A DNA stretch of 64,000 bases from Gallionellaceae bacterium (GCA_030823955.1 JAVBYO010000010.1:1-64000), one strand, 5' to 3'; counted from the first letter of the stretch, positions 37,034 to 48,074 are shown. A program made the numbers and translations. Notes: generated by a model from the letters alone, not told the origin.

Positions 37034-37249
37034 GATGTTTACGATTCCTCTAAGTAATGATTCCAGTTGGTATCATCCGCCGGAACATGTTGCCGGACAG
37101 ATCATTGGCGCGGAGTTAATCGTATCCCCCTTAGTCTTGTCAAGCTTCTGTCGCACTTTATGCCCTGCCAGCAAACGGTGCTAACCCTGTTATTCCGGCC
37201 CCCGCAACGGCCCTGACCTGCAATTCAGACCGGACCGGTAAAATATCGG

Positions 37250-37279
37250 TTGTAAAACAATCCATTGTTTTGCTAGAAT
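37250..37279 (+). promoter_or_regulatory. rpsU promoter with palindrome between -35 and -10
   Basis: TTGTAA (-35) and TAGAAT (-10) are 18 bases apart, and a CGCGCCC discriminator follows. The spacer is filled by a perfect 8+8 inverted repeat with a 2-base centre, AAAACAAT CC ATTGTTTT (37254-37271), a good place for a repressor. The remaining 282-base gap back to the outer-membrane gene shows nothing else. Confidence 0.65.
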
Positions 37280-37315
37280 CGCGCCCTCAAATTTTTTGTG
37301 CAAGGTAGTTCGTTC

Positions 37316-37528
37316 ATGACAACCATACGTGTTAAAGAGAATGAGCCGTTTGAAGTCGCGATGCGTCGCTTCAAGCGCTCTGTAGAAAAGACCGGTCTGC
37401 TGACCGAATTGCGTGCCCGCGAGTTCTACGAGAAGCCCACTGCCGAACGTAAGCGTAAACTGGCCGCCGCAGTGAAGCGTCACTACAAGCGCCTGCGCAG
37501 CCAGACTCTGCCTCCGAAGCTGTATTGA
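37316..37528 (+). CDS. rpsU: 30S ribosomal protein S21
   Basis: A 70-residue, highly basic ribosomal protein (begins [20 protein letters not shown]). The start at 37316 fits the family; an upstream in-frame start at 37298 does not. It is the first gene of the macromolecular-synthesis cluster rpsU-yqeY-dnaG-rpoD. Confidence 0.96.
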   Translation: MTTIRVKENEPFEVAMRRFKRSVEKTGLLTELRAREFYEKPTAERKRKLAAAVKRHYKRLRSQTLPPKLY

Positions 37529-37544
37529 TCGATTCCATTAAGCG

Positions 37545-37580
37545 ACGCCGCAATCCATCGAGGTTGCGGCGTTTGTTTTT
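37545..37580 (+). terminator. terminator/attenuator after rpsU
   Basis: Stem ACGCCGCAA / TTGCGGCGT with a 10-base loop followed by TTGTTTTT. The yqeY start codon comes 4 bases later. As in E. coli, it probably lets rpsU be expressed far above dnaG and rpoD. Confidence 0.85.
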
Positions 37581-37583
37581 GCG

Positions 37584-38030
37584 ATGAGCCTGAAACAACA
37601 GATCACCGATGACATGAAGACCGCCATGCGCGCCAAGGAAACGGCGCGTCTGGGGACGATCCGTCTGTTGCTTGCCGCGATGAAACAACGCGAAGTGGAT
37701 GAACGCATCGAGTTGTCCGACGCCGACATCCTCGCCATCATCGACAAGATGCTGAAACAGCGCCGCGATTCTATCAGCCAGTACGAAGCCGCCGGTCGCC
37801 AGGATCTGGCCGATGTCGAGAAGTTCGAGATGGGTGTGCTGCAAACGTATATGCCGCAACAATTGACCGAAGCCGAGATCGAAGCGGCGGTGGCACAAGC
37901 CATCACCAGCAGCGGTGCGGCCAGCCCGCAAGAGATGGGCAAGGTGATGGCGATCCTCAAGCCGCAGCTGGCCGGTCGCGCCGATATCGCCAAAGTATCC
38001 GGCCTGGTCAAGACCAAGCTGTCCAAGTAG
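37584..38030 (+). CDS. yqeY: GatB/YqeY domain protein
   Basis: A 148-residue helical protein (SLKQQITDDMKTAMRAKE ... LAGRADIAKVSGLVKTKL) similar to the tail domain of GatB amidotransferase, which binds tRNA. The stand-alone role is unknown. It lies between rpsU and dnaG, a common betaproteobacterial arrangement. Confidence 0.9.
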   Translation: MSLKQQITDDMKTAMRAKETARLGTIRLLLAAMKQREVDERIELSDADILAIIDKMLKQRRDSISQYEAAGRQDLADVEKFEMGVLQTYMPQQLTEAEIEAAVAQAITSSGAASPQEMGKVMAILKPQLAGRADIAKVSGLVKTKLSK

Positions 38031-38084
38031 TTCTGTCGCCCGTGCGCGGGTTTGTTCTCCACACCACGTGATGCGAGGGCCGGA

Positions 38085-39809
38085 GTGATCCCAAAAAGTT
38101 TCGTTCAGGACCTGCTCAACCGGCTCGATATCGTCGATGTGATCGAGCGTTACGTTCCCCTCAAAAAAGCAGGCGCCAACTACGTCGCCTGTTGCCCGTT
38201 CCATAACGAGAAATCTCCGTCTTTCACCGTCAGCCAATCGAAACAGTTCTACCATTGTTTCGGCTGCGGCGCACACGGCACCGCCATCGGTTTCGTCATG
38301 GAACATGCCGGCATGGGCTTCGTGGAAGCGGTCGAGGATCTGGCCAAAGGTATCGGTGTCAGTGTGCCGCAGGAGGCCTCCAACACCCCGCAACACAAAG
38401 TCGCCCCCGATCTTTACGAGCTGATGCAGACCGCCACGCGTTATTACCGTGAACAGCTGAAGAAGACCCCGCGCGCCATCGACTATCTGAAAGGCCGCGG
38501 CCTCTCCGGTGAGGTCGCGGCACGTTTCGGCATCGGTTATGCGCCGGATGATTGGCAGAACCTGAAACCTGCCGTGCCGAACTATCTGGATGCCAGCCTG
38601 GTCGAGACCGGGCTGGTGGTCGAAGGTGAGGGCGGCAAGCGTTACGACCGCTTCCGCGACCGCATCATGTTCCCCATCGTCAACGTGCGCGGGCAGGTCA
38701 TCGGCTTCGGCGGGCGCGTGCTGGATAAGGGTGAACCCAAATATCTCAACTCGCCGGAAACCACGCTGTTCGAGAAAGGCCATGAACTCTACGGCCTGTT
38801 CCAGGCGCAGAAAGCCATCCGCGCGCAGCAGCGTGTGATCGTAGTCGAAGGTTATATGGACGTGGTGGCCTTGGCCCAGCACGGTGTGGAATATGCCGTG
38901 GCGACGCTGGGCACGGCGACCACTCCCTATCATGTGCAGAAGCTGCTGCGCCTGTGTGAGCAGGTCGTATTTTGCTTCGACGGTGACCGTGCCGGCCAAA
39001 AGGCCGCCTGGCGCGCGCTGGAGAATGCCTTGCCGCAACTACAGGACGGTAAACGGATCGGCTTCTTGTTCCTACCGGAAGAACACGACCCCGACACCTA
39101 TATCCGCGAATTCGGCACTGAGGCGTTCGAAGCACAACTGGACGACTCGTTGCCACTGTCCGGTTACCTGTTGCGCGAACTGACCGCCCAGCTCGACCTG
39201 CACACACCGGAGGGGCGCAATACCCTGCTGCAGAAGGCACAGCCGCTGCTGACCGCGATCACCGCGCCCACCACCGCGCTGTTGTTGCGCAAGGAAGTGG
39301 CAGCTCTGGCCGGTGTCACACAGGCCGAGCTGGAAGCGCTGTATGCCATCAAACCCGTCGCCGCTCCGCAACGCGCCGCACCGGCCAAAGCAAAACGTGC
39401 CGCGCCCTCCGGATTGCGCATTCTGTTGCGCTGCCTGGTGATGCATCCGGAACTGGCGCGTGAACTGCCCGCTGAATGGCAGGCAGAAGGCCAAGAAGGG
39501 GCGGCCATCGCCGCCTTGGCCGACTGGCTGCGCGAATCGGCCGACGAGACCAGCACGGCGGCGATGATCCAGCACTTTCAGGGCACAGTCCATGAAGCTG
39601 TACTGGCCACTGCCCAGGGCGAGGTGATGCAGTTGAGCGGCGAGTTCGATGTCGCGGCAGAGTTCTCCGGCGTGCTGCGCAAGATTCGCATCGATGCCAT
39701 CGAGGCGGAGATCGCCGCATTGCTGGCCGGAAATCTCGGCGGCATGAACAAGGAACGTTACAGCCGGCTGAGTGACGAGCTTAAGCAACTGAAAGCCCCC
39801 GCCGCTTAA
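38085..39809 (+). CDS. dnaG: DNA primase
   Basis: A 574-residue primase: N-terminal CHC2 zinc finger (CCPFHNEKSPSFTV ... YHCFGCGAHG), TOPRIM catalytic core (VVVEGYMDVVALAQHGV and FDGDRAGQKAA) and a C-terminal DnaB-binding helical domain. I use GTG at 38085 (IPKSFVQDLLNRLDIVDVI), which matches the family N-terminus; a TTG at 38052 would add 11 residues. It is complete. Confidence 0.96.
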   Translation: MIPKSFVQDLLNRLDIVDVIERYVPLKKAGANYVACCPFHNEKSPSFTVSQSKQFYHCFGCGAHGTAIGFVMEHAGMGFVEAVEDLAKGIGVSVPQEASNTPQHKVAPDLYELMQTATRYYREQLKKTPRAIDYLKGRGLSGEVAARFGIGYAPDDWQNLKPAVPNYLDASLVETGLVVEGEGGKRYDRFRDRIMFPIVNVRGQVIGFGGRVLDKGEPKYLNSPETTLFEKGHELYGLFQAQKAIRAQQRVIVVEGYMDVVALAQHGVEYAVATLGTATTPYHVQKLLRLCEQVVFCFDGDRAGQKAAWRALENALPQLQDGKRIGFLFLPEEHDPDTYIREFGTEAFEAQLDDSLPLSGYLLRELTAQLDLHTPEGRNTLLQKAQPLLTAITAPTTALLLRKEVAALAGVTQAELEALYAIKPVAAPQRAAPAKAKRAAPSGLRILLRCLVMHPELARELPAEWQAEGQEGAAIAALADWLRESADETSTAAMIQHFQGTVHEAVLATAQGEVMQLSGEFDVAAEFSGVLRKIRIDAIEAEIAALLAGNLGGMNKERYSRLSDELKQLKAPAA

Positions 39810-39888
39810 CGGACACGGGCAGGCACGTTATTTGCAGCGGTCAGAATATGGGCAGAAGCAGCTAACCTTCGGAAAAATTTTAAGAATC

Positions 39889-39897
39889 TGCTATAAT
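39889..39897 (+). promoter_or_regulatory. extended -10 promoter of rpoD
   Basis: TGCTATAAT, a perfect extended -10, about 75 bases before the rpoD ATG in the 162-base gap after dnaG. No matching -35 is obvious. It gives rpoD its own promoter inside the operon. Confidence 0.65.
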
Positions 39898-39971
39898 CGT
39901 CGACCTTTTTGGCAGCGCGCGCACCATTTTGCTGCAAGTGTTTGAAAATTTAATTTGAGGATCCACCGATT

Positions 39972-41927
<1,956 letters not shown>

Positions 41928-41934
41928 CCGTTTC

Positions 41935-42011
41935 GGGCCGTTAGCTCAGTTGGTTAGAGCAGAGGACTCATAATCCTTTGGTCCGCGGTTCAAGTCCGCG
42001 ACGGCCCACCA
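41935..42011 (+). tRNA. tRNA with CAT anticodon, probably tRNA-Ile2
   Basis: A 77-base cloverleaf with encoded CCA. Acceptor GGGCCGT pairs perfectly with ACGGCCC, the discriminator is A, and the anticodon loop is CTCATAA (anticodon CAT). C4-G69 and C5-G68 pairs and the GGTTCAAGTCC T arm resemble the lysidine-modified tRNA-Ile that reads AUA, rather than elongator tRNA-Met with its U4/A5 acceptor. Met identity cannot be fully excluded. Confidence 0.9.
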
Positions 42012-42020
42012 AACAGGACA

Positions 42021-42056
42021 AAAGGCTTGCAGAGATGCAGGCCTTTTTTATTTTTC
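42021..42056 (+). terminator. terminator after tRNA
   Basis: Stem AAAGGCTTGCA / TGCAGGCCTTT (one G-U pair) with a GAGA loop, followed by TTTTATTTTT. It ends the rpoD-tRNA transcript. Confidence 0.85.
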
Positions 42057-42181
42057 CCCGCACTATTATATAGTTGCATCAAATGTGGCAATAACACTAC
42101 ATCTAGTGATGTGGAAGGTTATTTAATACTAGCGATTGTGTTATCCTGCTTCCGTCGTTCACTTTTCTGGAGGGCATAACC

Positions 42182-42319
42182 ATGAGCCATCAGTCCCGCA
42201 AAAGCATGAATATGGAATTAAGCGACAGCTTCGCGAACGATGCGGAGTTTCACCTGTCGCCCGGCTTGGCCGTAGTGATCCTTGTCGTGCTGGTATTGTT
42301 GCTGACAGTGGTGAAATAG
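42182..42319 (+). CDS. small membrane protein, 45 aa
   Basis: An ORF of 45 residues with an excellent ribosome site (GGAGGG, 7-base spacing). The polar N-terminal half (SHQSRKSMNMELSDSF) is followed by a single hydrophobic helix (GLAVVILVVLVLLLTVV) and a final Lys, the look of a tail-anchored or bitopic small protein. It is a complete transcription unit: an AT-rich upstream region with TTTAAT/TAATAC-like elements and a terminator 31 bases after the stop. No family is recognised. Confidence 0.75.
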   Translation: MSHQSRKSMNMELSDSFANDAEFHLSPGLAVVILVVLVLLLTVVK

Positions 42320-42349
42320 CCTCATCGCACCACAGGCACTGACTGTCGT

Positions 42350-42387
42350 AAAAAAAAGAGAACCGTCTAACGGTTCTCTTTTTTATT
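42350..42387. terminator. bidirectional terminator
   Basis: GAGAACCG / CGGTTCTC stem with a 5-base loop, A7 on the left and T6 on the right. It serves the 45-residue gene and the convergent rluF. Confidence 0.92.
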
Positions 42388-42407
42388 TCCCACTGTTGCA
42401 GGGCCGT

Positions 42408-43139
42408 CTAGAAACTTTCATCCGCGCGCAAGTAGCGCCATTGTCCGACAGGCAGATCGCCCAGTTTGACCTTGCCGATACGCACACGTTTCAGTCCGGT
42501 GACTTTCAGCCCGACCAGTTCGCACATGCGCCGGATCTGGCGTTTCTTTCCCTCACGCAAGACGAAACGTAACTGATCTTCATTTTGCCAGGTGACTTTG
42601 GCCGGTTTGAGTTTCTGTCCGTCCAGCGCAAGGCCGTGGTTGAGCATATTCAGGCCGTTGCCAACCAGCTTTCCGGTGACGCGCACGAGATATTCTTTGT
42701 CGATGAGCGAATCTTCACCAATGAGTTGCTTGGCGATACGTCCGTCCTGGGTGAGCACCAGCAAACCTTGCGAGTCAATATCCAAGCGCCCGGCCGGAGC
42801 CAAGCCGCGCAATTGTTGCGGCGTGAAGCGTAGCGCTGTGGTGTCGTTCGCCCAGCGGGAGTCGGCCTTGATGAGTACCACCGCGGGTTGATATCCGTCT
42901 TCCGCCTGCCCGGAGACATAGCTGATGGGCTTGTTCAGCAGGATGGTCACCTGCGTCTGTTGCTGGGTCTGCGCCGAGTTATTCAACGTGACTTTCTGGG
43001 ACGGAAAGACCTTCGTGCCGAGTTCGCTGACCGGCTCACCGTCGACCAACACCCAGCCTTTTTCGATATAACGGTCGGCTTCACGCCGCGAACAGATGCC
43101 CTGTTCGGACATCAGCTTGGAGAGTCTGATTTTTTCCAT
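42408..43139 (-). CDS. rluF: 23S rRNA pseudouridine synthase, RluF-like
   Basis: A 243-residue enzyme with an N-terminal S4 RNA-binding domain ([20 protein letters not shown]) and a RsuA/RluB-type catalytic domain with Asp in [15 protein letters not shown] and the GKKRQIRRM motif. The sequence resembles RluF, which modifies U2604, more than RluB/RluE. E. coli RluF has a longer C-terminus; this one ends at the catalytic core. Confidence 0.85.
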   Translation of the reverse strand: MEKIRLSKLMSEQGICSRREADRYIEKGWVLVDGEPVSELGTKVFPSQKVTLNNSAQTQQQTQVTILLNKPISYVSGQAEDGYQPAVVLIKADSRWANDTTALRFTPQQLRGLAPAGRLDIDSQGLLVLTQDGRIAKQLIGEDSLIDKEYLVRVTGKLVGNGLNMLNHGLALDGQKLKPAKVTWQNEDQLRFVLREGKKRQIRRMCELVGLKVTGLKRVRIGKVKLGDLPVGQWRYLRADESF

Positions 43140-43180
43140 GATTTATTAATCCAATAACACTTTATGGAGCCACCGATGAG

Positions 43181-43240
43181 CGCGGATGAAACACGGGTTG
43201 CCTCATTCTGTTATCCGTGAAAGTCCGTGTTCATTCGTGG
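43181..43240. repeat. imperfect inverted repeat (CGCGGATGAA / TTCATTCGTGG)
   Basis: Arms 43181-43196 and 43225-43240 are near-complementary (CGCGGATGAAACACGG against CCGTGTTCATTCGTGG). It is the kind of short intergenic palindrome often dispersed in betaproteobacterial genomes. It fills most of the 113-base gap between rluF and marC. Confidence 0.5.
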
Positions 43241-43252
43241 CTAAGATTTTTT

Positions 43253-43879
43253 CTAACCCAATGCTGGGAATAATCCGCGCAGCCCGCCCGCGATGAATTC
43301 CACGGCGATCGCCGCAAGCAACAGTCCCATCAGCCGCGAAAATACGCTGGTGCCGATACGCCCCAGCCGTTGCGATATCCACGGTGCGACGAGGAACGTG
43401 AGCCAGACGGTGAAACCGAGCAAGAGTATCTCCAGACTGAGTACCGCGTAATGCCCGATGCCTTGGCCTTTGTGCGCATCCAAGATCACCGCACTGATCG
43501 CACCCGGCCCCGCGAGCAGGGGTGTGGAGAGCGGCACGATGGCAATGGAAGAAGTTGAATCTCCGTCCGTCGAATCACCGGGGTCAGGCGCTGCTTTGTT
43601 GCCGAACAACATGGTGATAGACATCAGCAATAACAGGATGCCGCCCGCGACACGGAACGAATGGATGCTGATGCCGAAGAATTCCAATACCCATTCGCCG
43701 ATGAGCAAAGCAACCAGCAGGATACCAATCACCGATAACGAGGCCAAACGCCCGACCCGCGCCCGTTTGAGCGGACTCAATCCGACCGTGAAAGCGATGA
43801 TGATGGGAATGATGCCGATCGGATCGAGGATGGCGAACAGGCTGAGGAATATCTTGGAGTATTCGGTGAAATCGAGCAT
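43253..43879 (-). CDS. MarC family integral membrane protein
   Basis: A 208-residue protein with six predicted helices and the MarC signatures LFAILDPIGIIPI and PLSTPLLAGPGAIS. The family was once linked to multidrug resistance and amino-acid export, but its transport role is unproven. It lies 3 bases downstream of the cNMP-binding gene and is probably cotranscribed with it. Confidence 0.9.
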   Translation of the reverse strand: MLDFTEYSKIFLSLFAILDPIGIIPIIIAFTVGLSPLKRARVGRLASLSVIGILLVALLIGEWVLEFFGISIHSFRVAGGILLLLMSITMLFGNKAAPDPGDSTDGDSTSSIAIVPLSTPLLAGPGAISAVILDAHKGQGIGHYAVLSLEILLLGFTVWLTFLVAPWISQRLGRIGTSVFSRLMGLLLAAIAVEFIAGGLRGLFPALG

Positions 43880-43882
43880 GGC

Positions 43883-44356
43883 TTATCCCGCGTGGTCGAC
43901 CAGTTTTCCTGCTGCCATGCGCATCCTGCGGGACAGACTGACAGCGATGGCCCGCAATATCTGGGCTCCGACACGGGGCTGTTCCTCCAGCATCGTATCC
44001 ATCGCCGCCTTGGAAAGCGTGAGCAACACGCAGTCACTCGCCGCCACACAGGTAGCGGAGCGTTGCTCGCCATCCAGCACCGCCATCTCGCCGATCACAT
44101 GGCCGGGTCCTTCTGTTGCCATCATGACTCCGTGTTCGTCCTGATTGCTCTTGATCACCGAGACGCAGCCCTCGTGCACCACGCACATGAAGGTCCCGCC
44201 ATCCCCCTCTTCGAATATCGTCTCACCCTCGCCGAACCGGTCACAGCCGAAATACCGCGCGACAGCGCGCATATCCGAGGATGGCAAATGATTGAACAGC
44301 TCACAATCCAGCAACATCATGCTGATCTCCCTGAGCAAGGCGGAATCTTGTTGCAT
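43883..44356 (-). CDS. cyclic nucleotide-binding domain protein
   Basis: A 157-residue single cNMP-binding domain. The phosphate cassette is GHVIGEMAVLDGEQRSATCVA, which keeps the Gly-Glu and Arg contacts of cAMP-binding proteins. There is no DNA-binding or enzymatic domain, so it must act through a partner, possibly the adjacent MarC membrane protein. Confidence 0.88.
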   Translation of the reverse strand: MQQDSALLREISMMLLDCELFNHLPSSDMRAVARYFGCDRFGEGETIFEEGDGGTFMCVVHEGCVSVIKSNQDEHGVMMATEGPGHVIGEMAVLDGEQRSATCVAASDCVLLTLSKAAMDTMLEEQPRVGAQILRAIAVSLSRRMRMAAGKLVDHAG

Positions 44357-44396
44357 AGCGACACGGTAATGAACGAGAGGCGCGGAAGTTACACCG

Positions 44397-44402
44397 TATA
44401 AT
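44397..44402 (+). promoter_or_regulatory. -10 element of lnt promoter
   Basis: Perfect TATAAT followed by CCGCG, 28 bases before the GTG start of lnt. The -35 is weak. Confidence 0.45.
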
Positions 44403-44430
44403 CCGCGTAATCAACCCTGAAGCAGACCCG

Positions 44431-45918
44431 GTGAACAGCTTGCGCATATTTCATTTCGTTCTTGCCGCGATCGGCGGCGTTTTCGCCGTGGCCGGTTTCG
44501 CGCCCTGGAACGTCTTTCCCCTACCGGTGGTCTCACTGGCACTGCTGTTCTTTCTGTGGAATCGAACCGATCGGCCACGGGTCTCGGCGGGATTGGGCTT
44601 CGCCTTCGGACTCGGATTGTTCGGTGCGGGAACAGGCTGGATATATATCGCGCTGCATGATTTCGGGCATATGCCAGCGGCGCTGGCCTTTCTGGCGACC
44701 ACTCTATTCGTTGCCTTGCTTGCCGCATTCCCCGCGCTGGCCGGTTATCTGCAAGCAAAACTGCCTTTGCCAAGCTGGCAGCGGCTCACCTTATTATTTC
44801 CCGCACTCTGGGCCTGCGTCGAACTATTGCGCGGCTACCTATTCACCGGCTTTCCTTGGCTCTCCTTGGGCTATTCGCAGGTGCCGGACAGCCCGCTCGC
44901 CGGCTACGCTCCGATACTGGGGGTATACGGCGTGTCGTTGCTTCTCGCGCTAAGTGCGGGACTGCTGGCACTGTTGGCGCAACAGCGCTGGAACAGGCAC
45001 GGCAGACGGGCCTTGATCCTCTTGTCCATACTCTGGATAGGCGGAGCGGGTGCGGGCATAATCGAGTGGACATCTCCGACAGGTCTGCCGCTCAAAGTGA
45101 CCCTCCTGCAAGGCAACATCACTCAGGACGAAAAATTCGAGGAAGAGAGGCTGATAGGCACCCTGGAGACTTATCGCCGCCTAGTGGAGGGCAGCGACGC
45201 ACGTCTGATCGTCTTGCCGGAGACAGCCCTGCCTCTGCTACGCGATAGCCTCCCGGCAAGTTATCTCGATATTCTGAAGAGCCATGCACAGACACACGAC
45301 GGCGATGTACTGCTTGGCGCATTCGAGGAACAAGATGGACGGTATTACAACAGCATGTTCTCGCTGGGCACCTCGCCAAGCCAGAACTATCGCAAGAACC
45401 ATCTCGTTCCGTTCGGCGAATTCATCCCGTTGCGTAGCGTGTTTGGCTGGCTCATCAACGATGTGCTGAACATCCCGATGTCCGATCTTTCCAGCGGCGG
45501 CGAGCATCAACCCCTGTTACATCTGGCCGGACATCATATCGCGATGAACATCTGTTACGAGGATGTGTTCGGTGAAGAGATCATTCGCGCCCTGCCGCAG
45601 GCGACCCTGCTGCTGAACACCAGCAACGACGCATGGTATGGCGATTCCTCGGCAGCGATGCAGCATAACCAGATCTCGCAGATGCGTGCACTCGAAACGG
45701 GGCGCATGATGCTGCGCGCCACCAATACCGGAGTGACCTCGGTGATCGGCCACAACGGGCGCATACTACAGATGCTACCGCAACACCAGGAAGCCGCGCT
45801 CACCGCGCAAGTACAGGGCTACAGCGGTGCGACACCTTATGTCGTCTGGGGCAACATGGCAGTGGTCGTATTGTTGCTGGCCATGTTTGCGGCAGTATGG
45901 AGGTGGCGGATCCGATGA
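44431..45918 (+). CDS. lnt: apolipoprotein N-acyltransferase
   Basis: A 495-residue inner-membrane enzyme that adds the third acyl chain to lipoproteins. N-terminal helices (about 1-200) are followed by a periplasmic nitrilase domain with the Glu-Lys-Cys triad: [18 protein letters not shown] and [11 protein letters not shown] final C-terminal helix is present. It starts with GTG. The last codons overlap the start of a GIY-YIG gene by 4 bases. Confidence 0.95.
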   Translation: MNSLRIFHFVLAAIGGVFAVAGFAPWNVFPLPVVSLALLFFLWNRTDRPRVSAGLGFAFGLGLFGAGTGWIYIALHDFGHMPAALAFLATTLFVALLAAFPALAGYLQAKLPLPSWQRLTLLFPALWACVELLRGYLFTGFPWLSLGYSQVPDSPLAGYAPILGVYGVSLLLALSAGLLALLAQQRWNRHGRRALILLSILWIGGAGAGIIEWTSPTGLPLKVTLLQGNITQDEKFEEERLIGTLETYRRLVEGSDARLIVLPETALPLLRDSLPASYLDILKSHAQTHDGDVLLGAFEEQDGRYYNSMFSLGTSPSQNYRKNHLVPFGEFIPLRSVFGWLINDVLNIPMSDLSSGGEHQPLLHLAGHHIAMNICYEDVFGEEIIRALPQATLLLNTSNDAWYGDSSAAMQHNQISQMRALETGRMMLRATNTGVTSVIGHNGRILQMLPQHQEAALTAQVQGYSGATPYVVWGNMAVVVLLLAMFAAVWRWRIR

Positions 45919-46172
45919 ACTGGTACTGCTACCTGTTGCGCTGTGCCGATGACACCCTGTATTGCGGCATCAGCAATGATCTGGAGAAACGCCTCATCAC
46001 CCACAATGCCGGCGAAGGTGCAAAATACACGCGCGGACGCACTCCGGTGACCCTGCTCTATCACGAATGTTGTGCAGACAAGTCCGCCGCCCTTAAACGC
46101 GAACTACAGATCAAACGGTTATCGCGCATACAGAAATTGGCCTTATGCGATAACCTGTTAGCTGATGATTGA
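45915..46172 (+). CDS. GIY-YIG nuclease domain protein (YhbQ-like)
   Basis: An 85-residue single-domain protein: [20 protein letters not shown] is the GIY-YIG motif variant (CYLL ... YCGI), and the Arg/Lys-rich KRELQIKRL helix follows. UvrC and homing nucleases share the fold; short stand-alone members such as YhbQ have no settled role. I use the ATG at 45915 overlapping the lnt stop because GGAGG lies about 10 bases upstream. Confidence 0.88.
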   Translation: MNWYCYLLRCADDTLYCGISNDLEKRLITHNAGEGAKYTRGRTPVTLLYHECCADKSAALKRELQIKRLSRIQKLALCDNLLADD

Positions 46173-46237
46173 ATTTCTTGCCGCACCCCCATCCCCATAG
46201 CGGCGGAATGGGTATTGGATTTAATCGGATTGGCGGG

Positions 46238-46266
46238 TTGTCTGCCATGTTGTTTTAGGCTTTAAT
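46238..46266 (+). promoter_or_regulatory. sigma-70 promoter upstream of yqhA-like gene
   Basis: TTGTCT and TTTAAT separated by 17 bases, followed at once by GCGCGCC. The coding start is 27 bases downstream. Confidence 0.6.
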
Positions 46267-46292
46267 GCGCGCCGTGAATTGGGAGATCGAAC

Positions 46293-46877
46293 ATGAAATT
46301 TCTGGAAAGTCTTTTTGAGAGCAGTCTTTGGAACAGCCGCTTTGTCATTCTGACTGCGGTGATCGGCAGCCTGTTTGCCGGCTTTGCGATCTTTTACATG
46401 GCCACCATCGATGTCTGGAATCTGGTGCTGCATGTCCTGCATTACGGCGATGCCGATCTGACTGCAGAAGCCCGCAAGGTCCTGCATGACAGCACCGTGA
46501 CCCACATCGTCGAAGTGGTCGATGGTTACCTGCTGGCGACAGTGATGCTGATCTTCTCCCTCGGCCTGTATGAGTTGTTCATTAGCGACATCGACCAGGC
46601 GCATGGCAGCAAAGCCGCCAGCAAGATATTGGTCGTCAACAGTCTGGACGACCTGAAGGCCAAACTGGCCAAGGTGATTTTGATGATCCTGATCGTGACC
46701 CTGTTTGAAGAGGCGTTGTCGATCAAGATCGAAAATCCGCTGGACTTGTTGTATCTGGGTGCAAGTATCGCACTGATCGCCGCCGCCCTTTATCTGTCAC
46801 ATATGGCCGAAGCTGTCGGCCACGGCGGCCATGCAGATGAAGGCGATAAGAACGAAGACGAAAAGGCGGCACATTGA
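46293..46877 (+). CDS. yqhA: YqhA family (UPF0114) inner membrane protein
   Basis: A 194-residue membrane protein with about four helices (FVILTAVIGSLFAGFAIFYMA, YLLATVMLIFSLGLYELFI, AKVILMILIVTLFEEAL, a Leu/Ala-rich last one) and an acidic-His tail. The UPF0114 core SRFVI ... VDGYLLATVMLIFSLGLYELF is clear. The function is unknown; a channel role has been suggested from fold resemblance. It overlaps the thioredoxin-like gene by one base. Confidence 0.88.
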   Translation: MKFLESLFESSLWNSRFVILTAVIGSLFAGFAIFYMATIDVWNLVLHVLHYGDADLTAEARKVLHDSTVTHIVEVVDGYLLATVMLIFSLGLYELFISDIDQAHGSKAASKILVVNSLDDLKAKLAKVILMILIVTLFEEALSIKIENPLDLLYLGASIALIAAALYLSHMAEAVGHGGHADEGDKNEDEKAAH

Positions 46878-47365
46878 TGAACGTATCTCGTGCCATTGCT
46901 CTGTTTTTGCTGTCGATGATGGCCGTCACGGCCTCGGCAAAAGAGTTCAGCTTCAAGGACACACAGGGAAACCTTATCCGCCAGGCCGACTATCGCGGCA
47001 AATGGATACTGGTGAATTTCTGGGCCACCTGGTGCCCGCCCTGCGAACAGGAGACACCTGATCTGGTCGCCCTGCATAATGCCCATAAGAATTCAGATCT
47101 GGTCGTGATCGGCATCGCGCTGGACTCGAAACGCTCCGCCGTCGCCGCATTTGCGGCCAAACATGCGATCTCCTATCCGCTGGTGATCGGCAGCTACACC
47201 ATGGCCGAATATGAGGTCGGGCCGGTACAGGCGTTGCCGACCTCGTACCTGTACGATCCGACAGGGAAGCTGGTGAGTTTTCAGGAGGGAATGGTGACGC
47301 GGGCGGAGATCGAGACCTATCTCTTGCTCAAGAACAAGCACAGTACCCCGGCGGGAACACAATAG
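46877..47365 (+). CDS. TlpA-like periplasmic thioredoxin
   Basis: A 162-residue exported thiol-disulfide protein: signal peptide (ALFLLSMMAVTASA) and a TlpA/ResA-type thioredoxin fold with active site WATWCPPCEQE and cis-Pro region LPTSYLY. It probably keeps cytochrome c or copper-protein thiols reduced. The start is the ATG that overlaps the yqhA stop (TGATG). It converges on the lytic transglycosylase with a 1-base gap and no terminator. Confidence 0.92.
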   Translation: MNVSRAIALFLLSMMAVTASAKEFSFKDTQGNLIRQADYRGKWILVNFWATWCPPCEQETPDLVALHNAHKNSDLVVIGIALDSKRSAVAAFAAKHAISYPLVIGSYTMAEYEVGPVQALPTSYLYDPTGKLVSFQEGMVTRAEIETYLLLKNKHSTPAGTQ

Positions 47366-47366
47366 A

Positions 47367-48074
47367 TCAGCCGGCCCGCCCGGTTTGCGCATCCGCGGTA
47401 CGTTGCTGCGGATTCGTCCAGTGTTTATGCCAGGCTGCCTTCACCATATTGGGGTAGGTCGGCTTTCCCAGACTGCCGTTGTAACGCCCCAGCGCCCGAT
47501 ACAGACTGCCTTTCTCGATATCCAGGTAATGCCGCAGGATAGTGCAGCCATAGCGTAGATTCGTGCGCAGGTGGAACAGATCGTGGTCTTTCGTGCCTAT
47601 GGTCTTTGTCCAGAACGGCATCACCTGCATATAGCCGCGCGCGCCGACATTCGACACGGCATATTTCCTGAAGCCGCTCTCCACCTCGATCAAACCCAGC
47701 ACCATGTGCGGATCCAGTCCGGCACGGGTCGCCTCGTAATGCACCGTACTGAGGAAGTCTTCACGATACTCTTTGTCCGGCATACGTTTGGCCAGACGCT
47801 GCGACATCTCGCCCAGCCAGGCCTCACCTTCCTGATGCGAGGCGAATACCGGACGAGCAACGGCCTGATCGGACACGGCGCGCTGCAACACCGCCTGCAC
47901 ACTGGCGGAAAGACGTTCTTCCGCCTGTGCTCCGGCATAGGTCAAGGAGGGAAGACACAGGCAGACGGCAAGGATTAAGAAATTAGGATTGAGGATTGAG
48001 GCAAAAGCAAAGCCGCCGGACTTCTGAGCGCCGATGTCAAATCCTGATTCCTCGATCCCACATCCTGTTTTCAT
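47367..48074 (-). CDS. lytic transglycosylase (SLT domain)
   Basis: A 235-residue exported enzyme. The SLT domain carries catalytic Glu in [13 protein letters not shown] followed by [10 protein letters not shown] and the terminal RYNGS motif. The signal segment is [16 protein letters not shown] (about 32-47), preceded by an unusually long n-region (about 31 residues) encoded partly by AATCCTCAATCCTAATT-type repeated sequence. The true start may be internal, or a repeat may have lengthened the leader. The ATG overlaps the proS stop by 4 bases. Confidence 0.88.
   Translation of the reverse strand: MKTGCGIEESGFDIGAQKSGGFAFASILNPNFLILAVCLCLPSLTYAGAQAEERLSASVQAVLQRAVSDQAVARPVFASHQEGEAWLGEMSQRLAKRMPDKEYREDFLSTVHYEATRAGLDPHMVLGLIEVESGFRKYAVSNVGARGYMQVMPFWTKTIGTKDHDLFHLRTNLRYGCTILRHYLDIEKGSLYRALGRYNGSLGKPTYPNMVKAAWHKHWTNPQQRTADAQTGRAG

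Noticed and set aside
37371-39038. 555-residue minus-strand ORF
   Set aside because: Antisense across rpsU, yqeY and dnaG, all of which are certain; it is low-complexity shadow sequence.
42061-42181. small palindrome ACATC-TAGT-GATGT as a regulatory RNA
   Set aside because: Too short and without terminator; more likely part of the promoter region of the 45-residue gene.
46874-46876. TTG as start of the TlpA-like gene
   Set aside because: The ATG one codon later overlaps the yqhA stop and gives a normal signal peptide.
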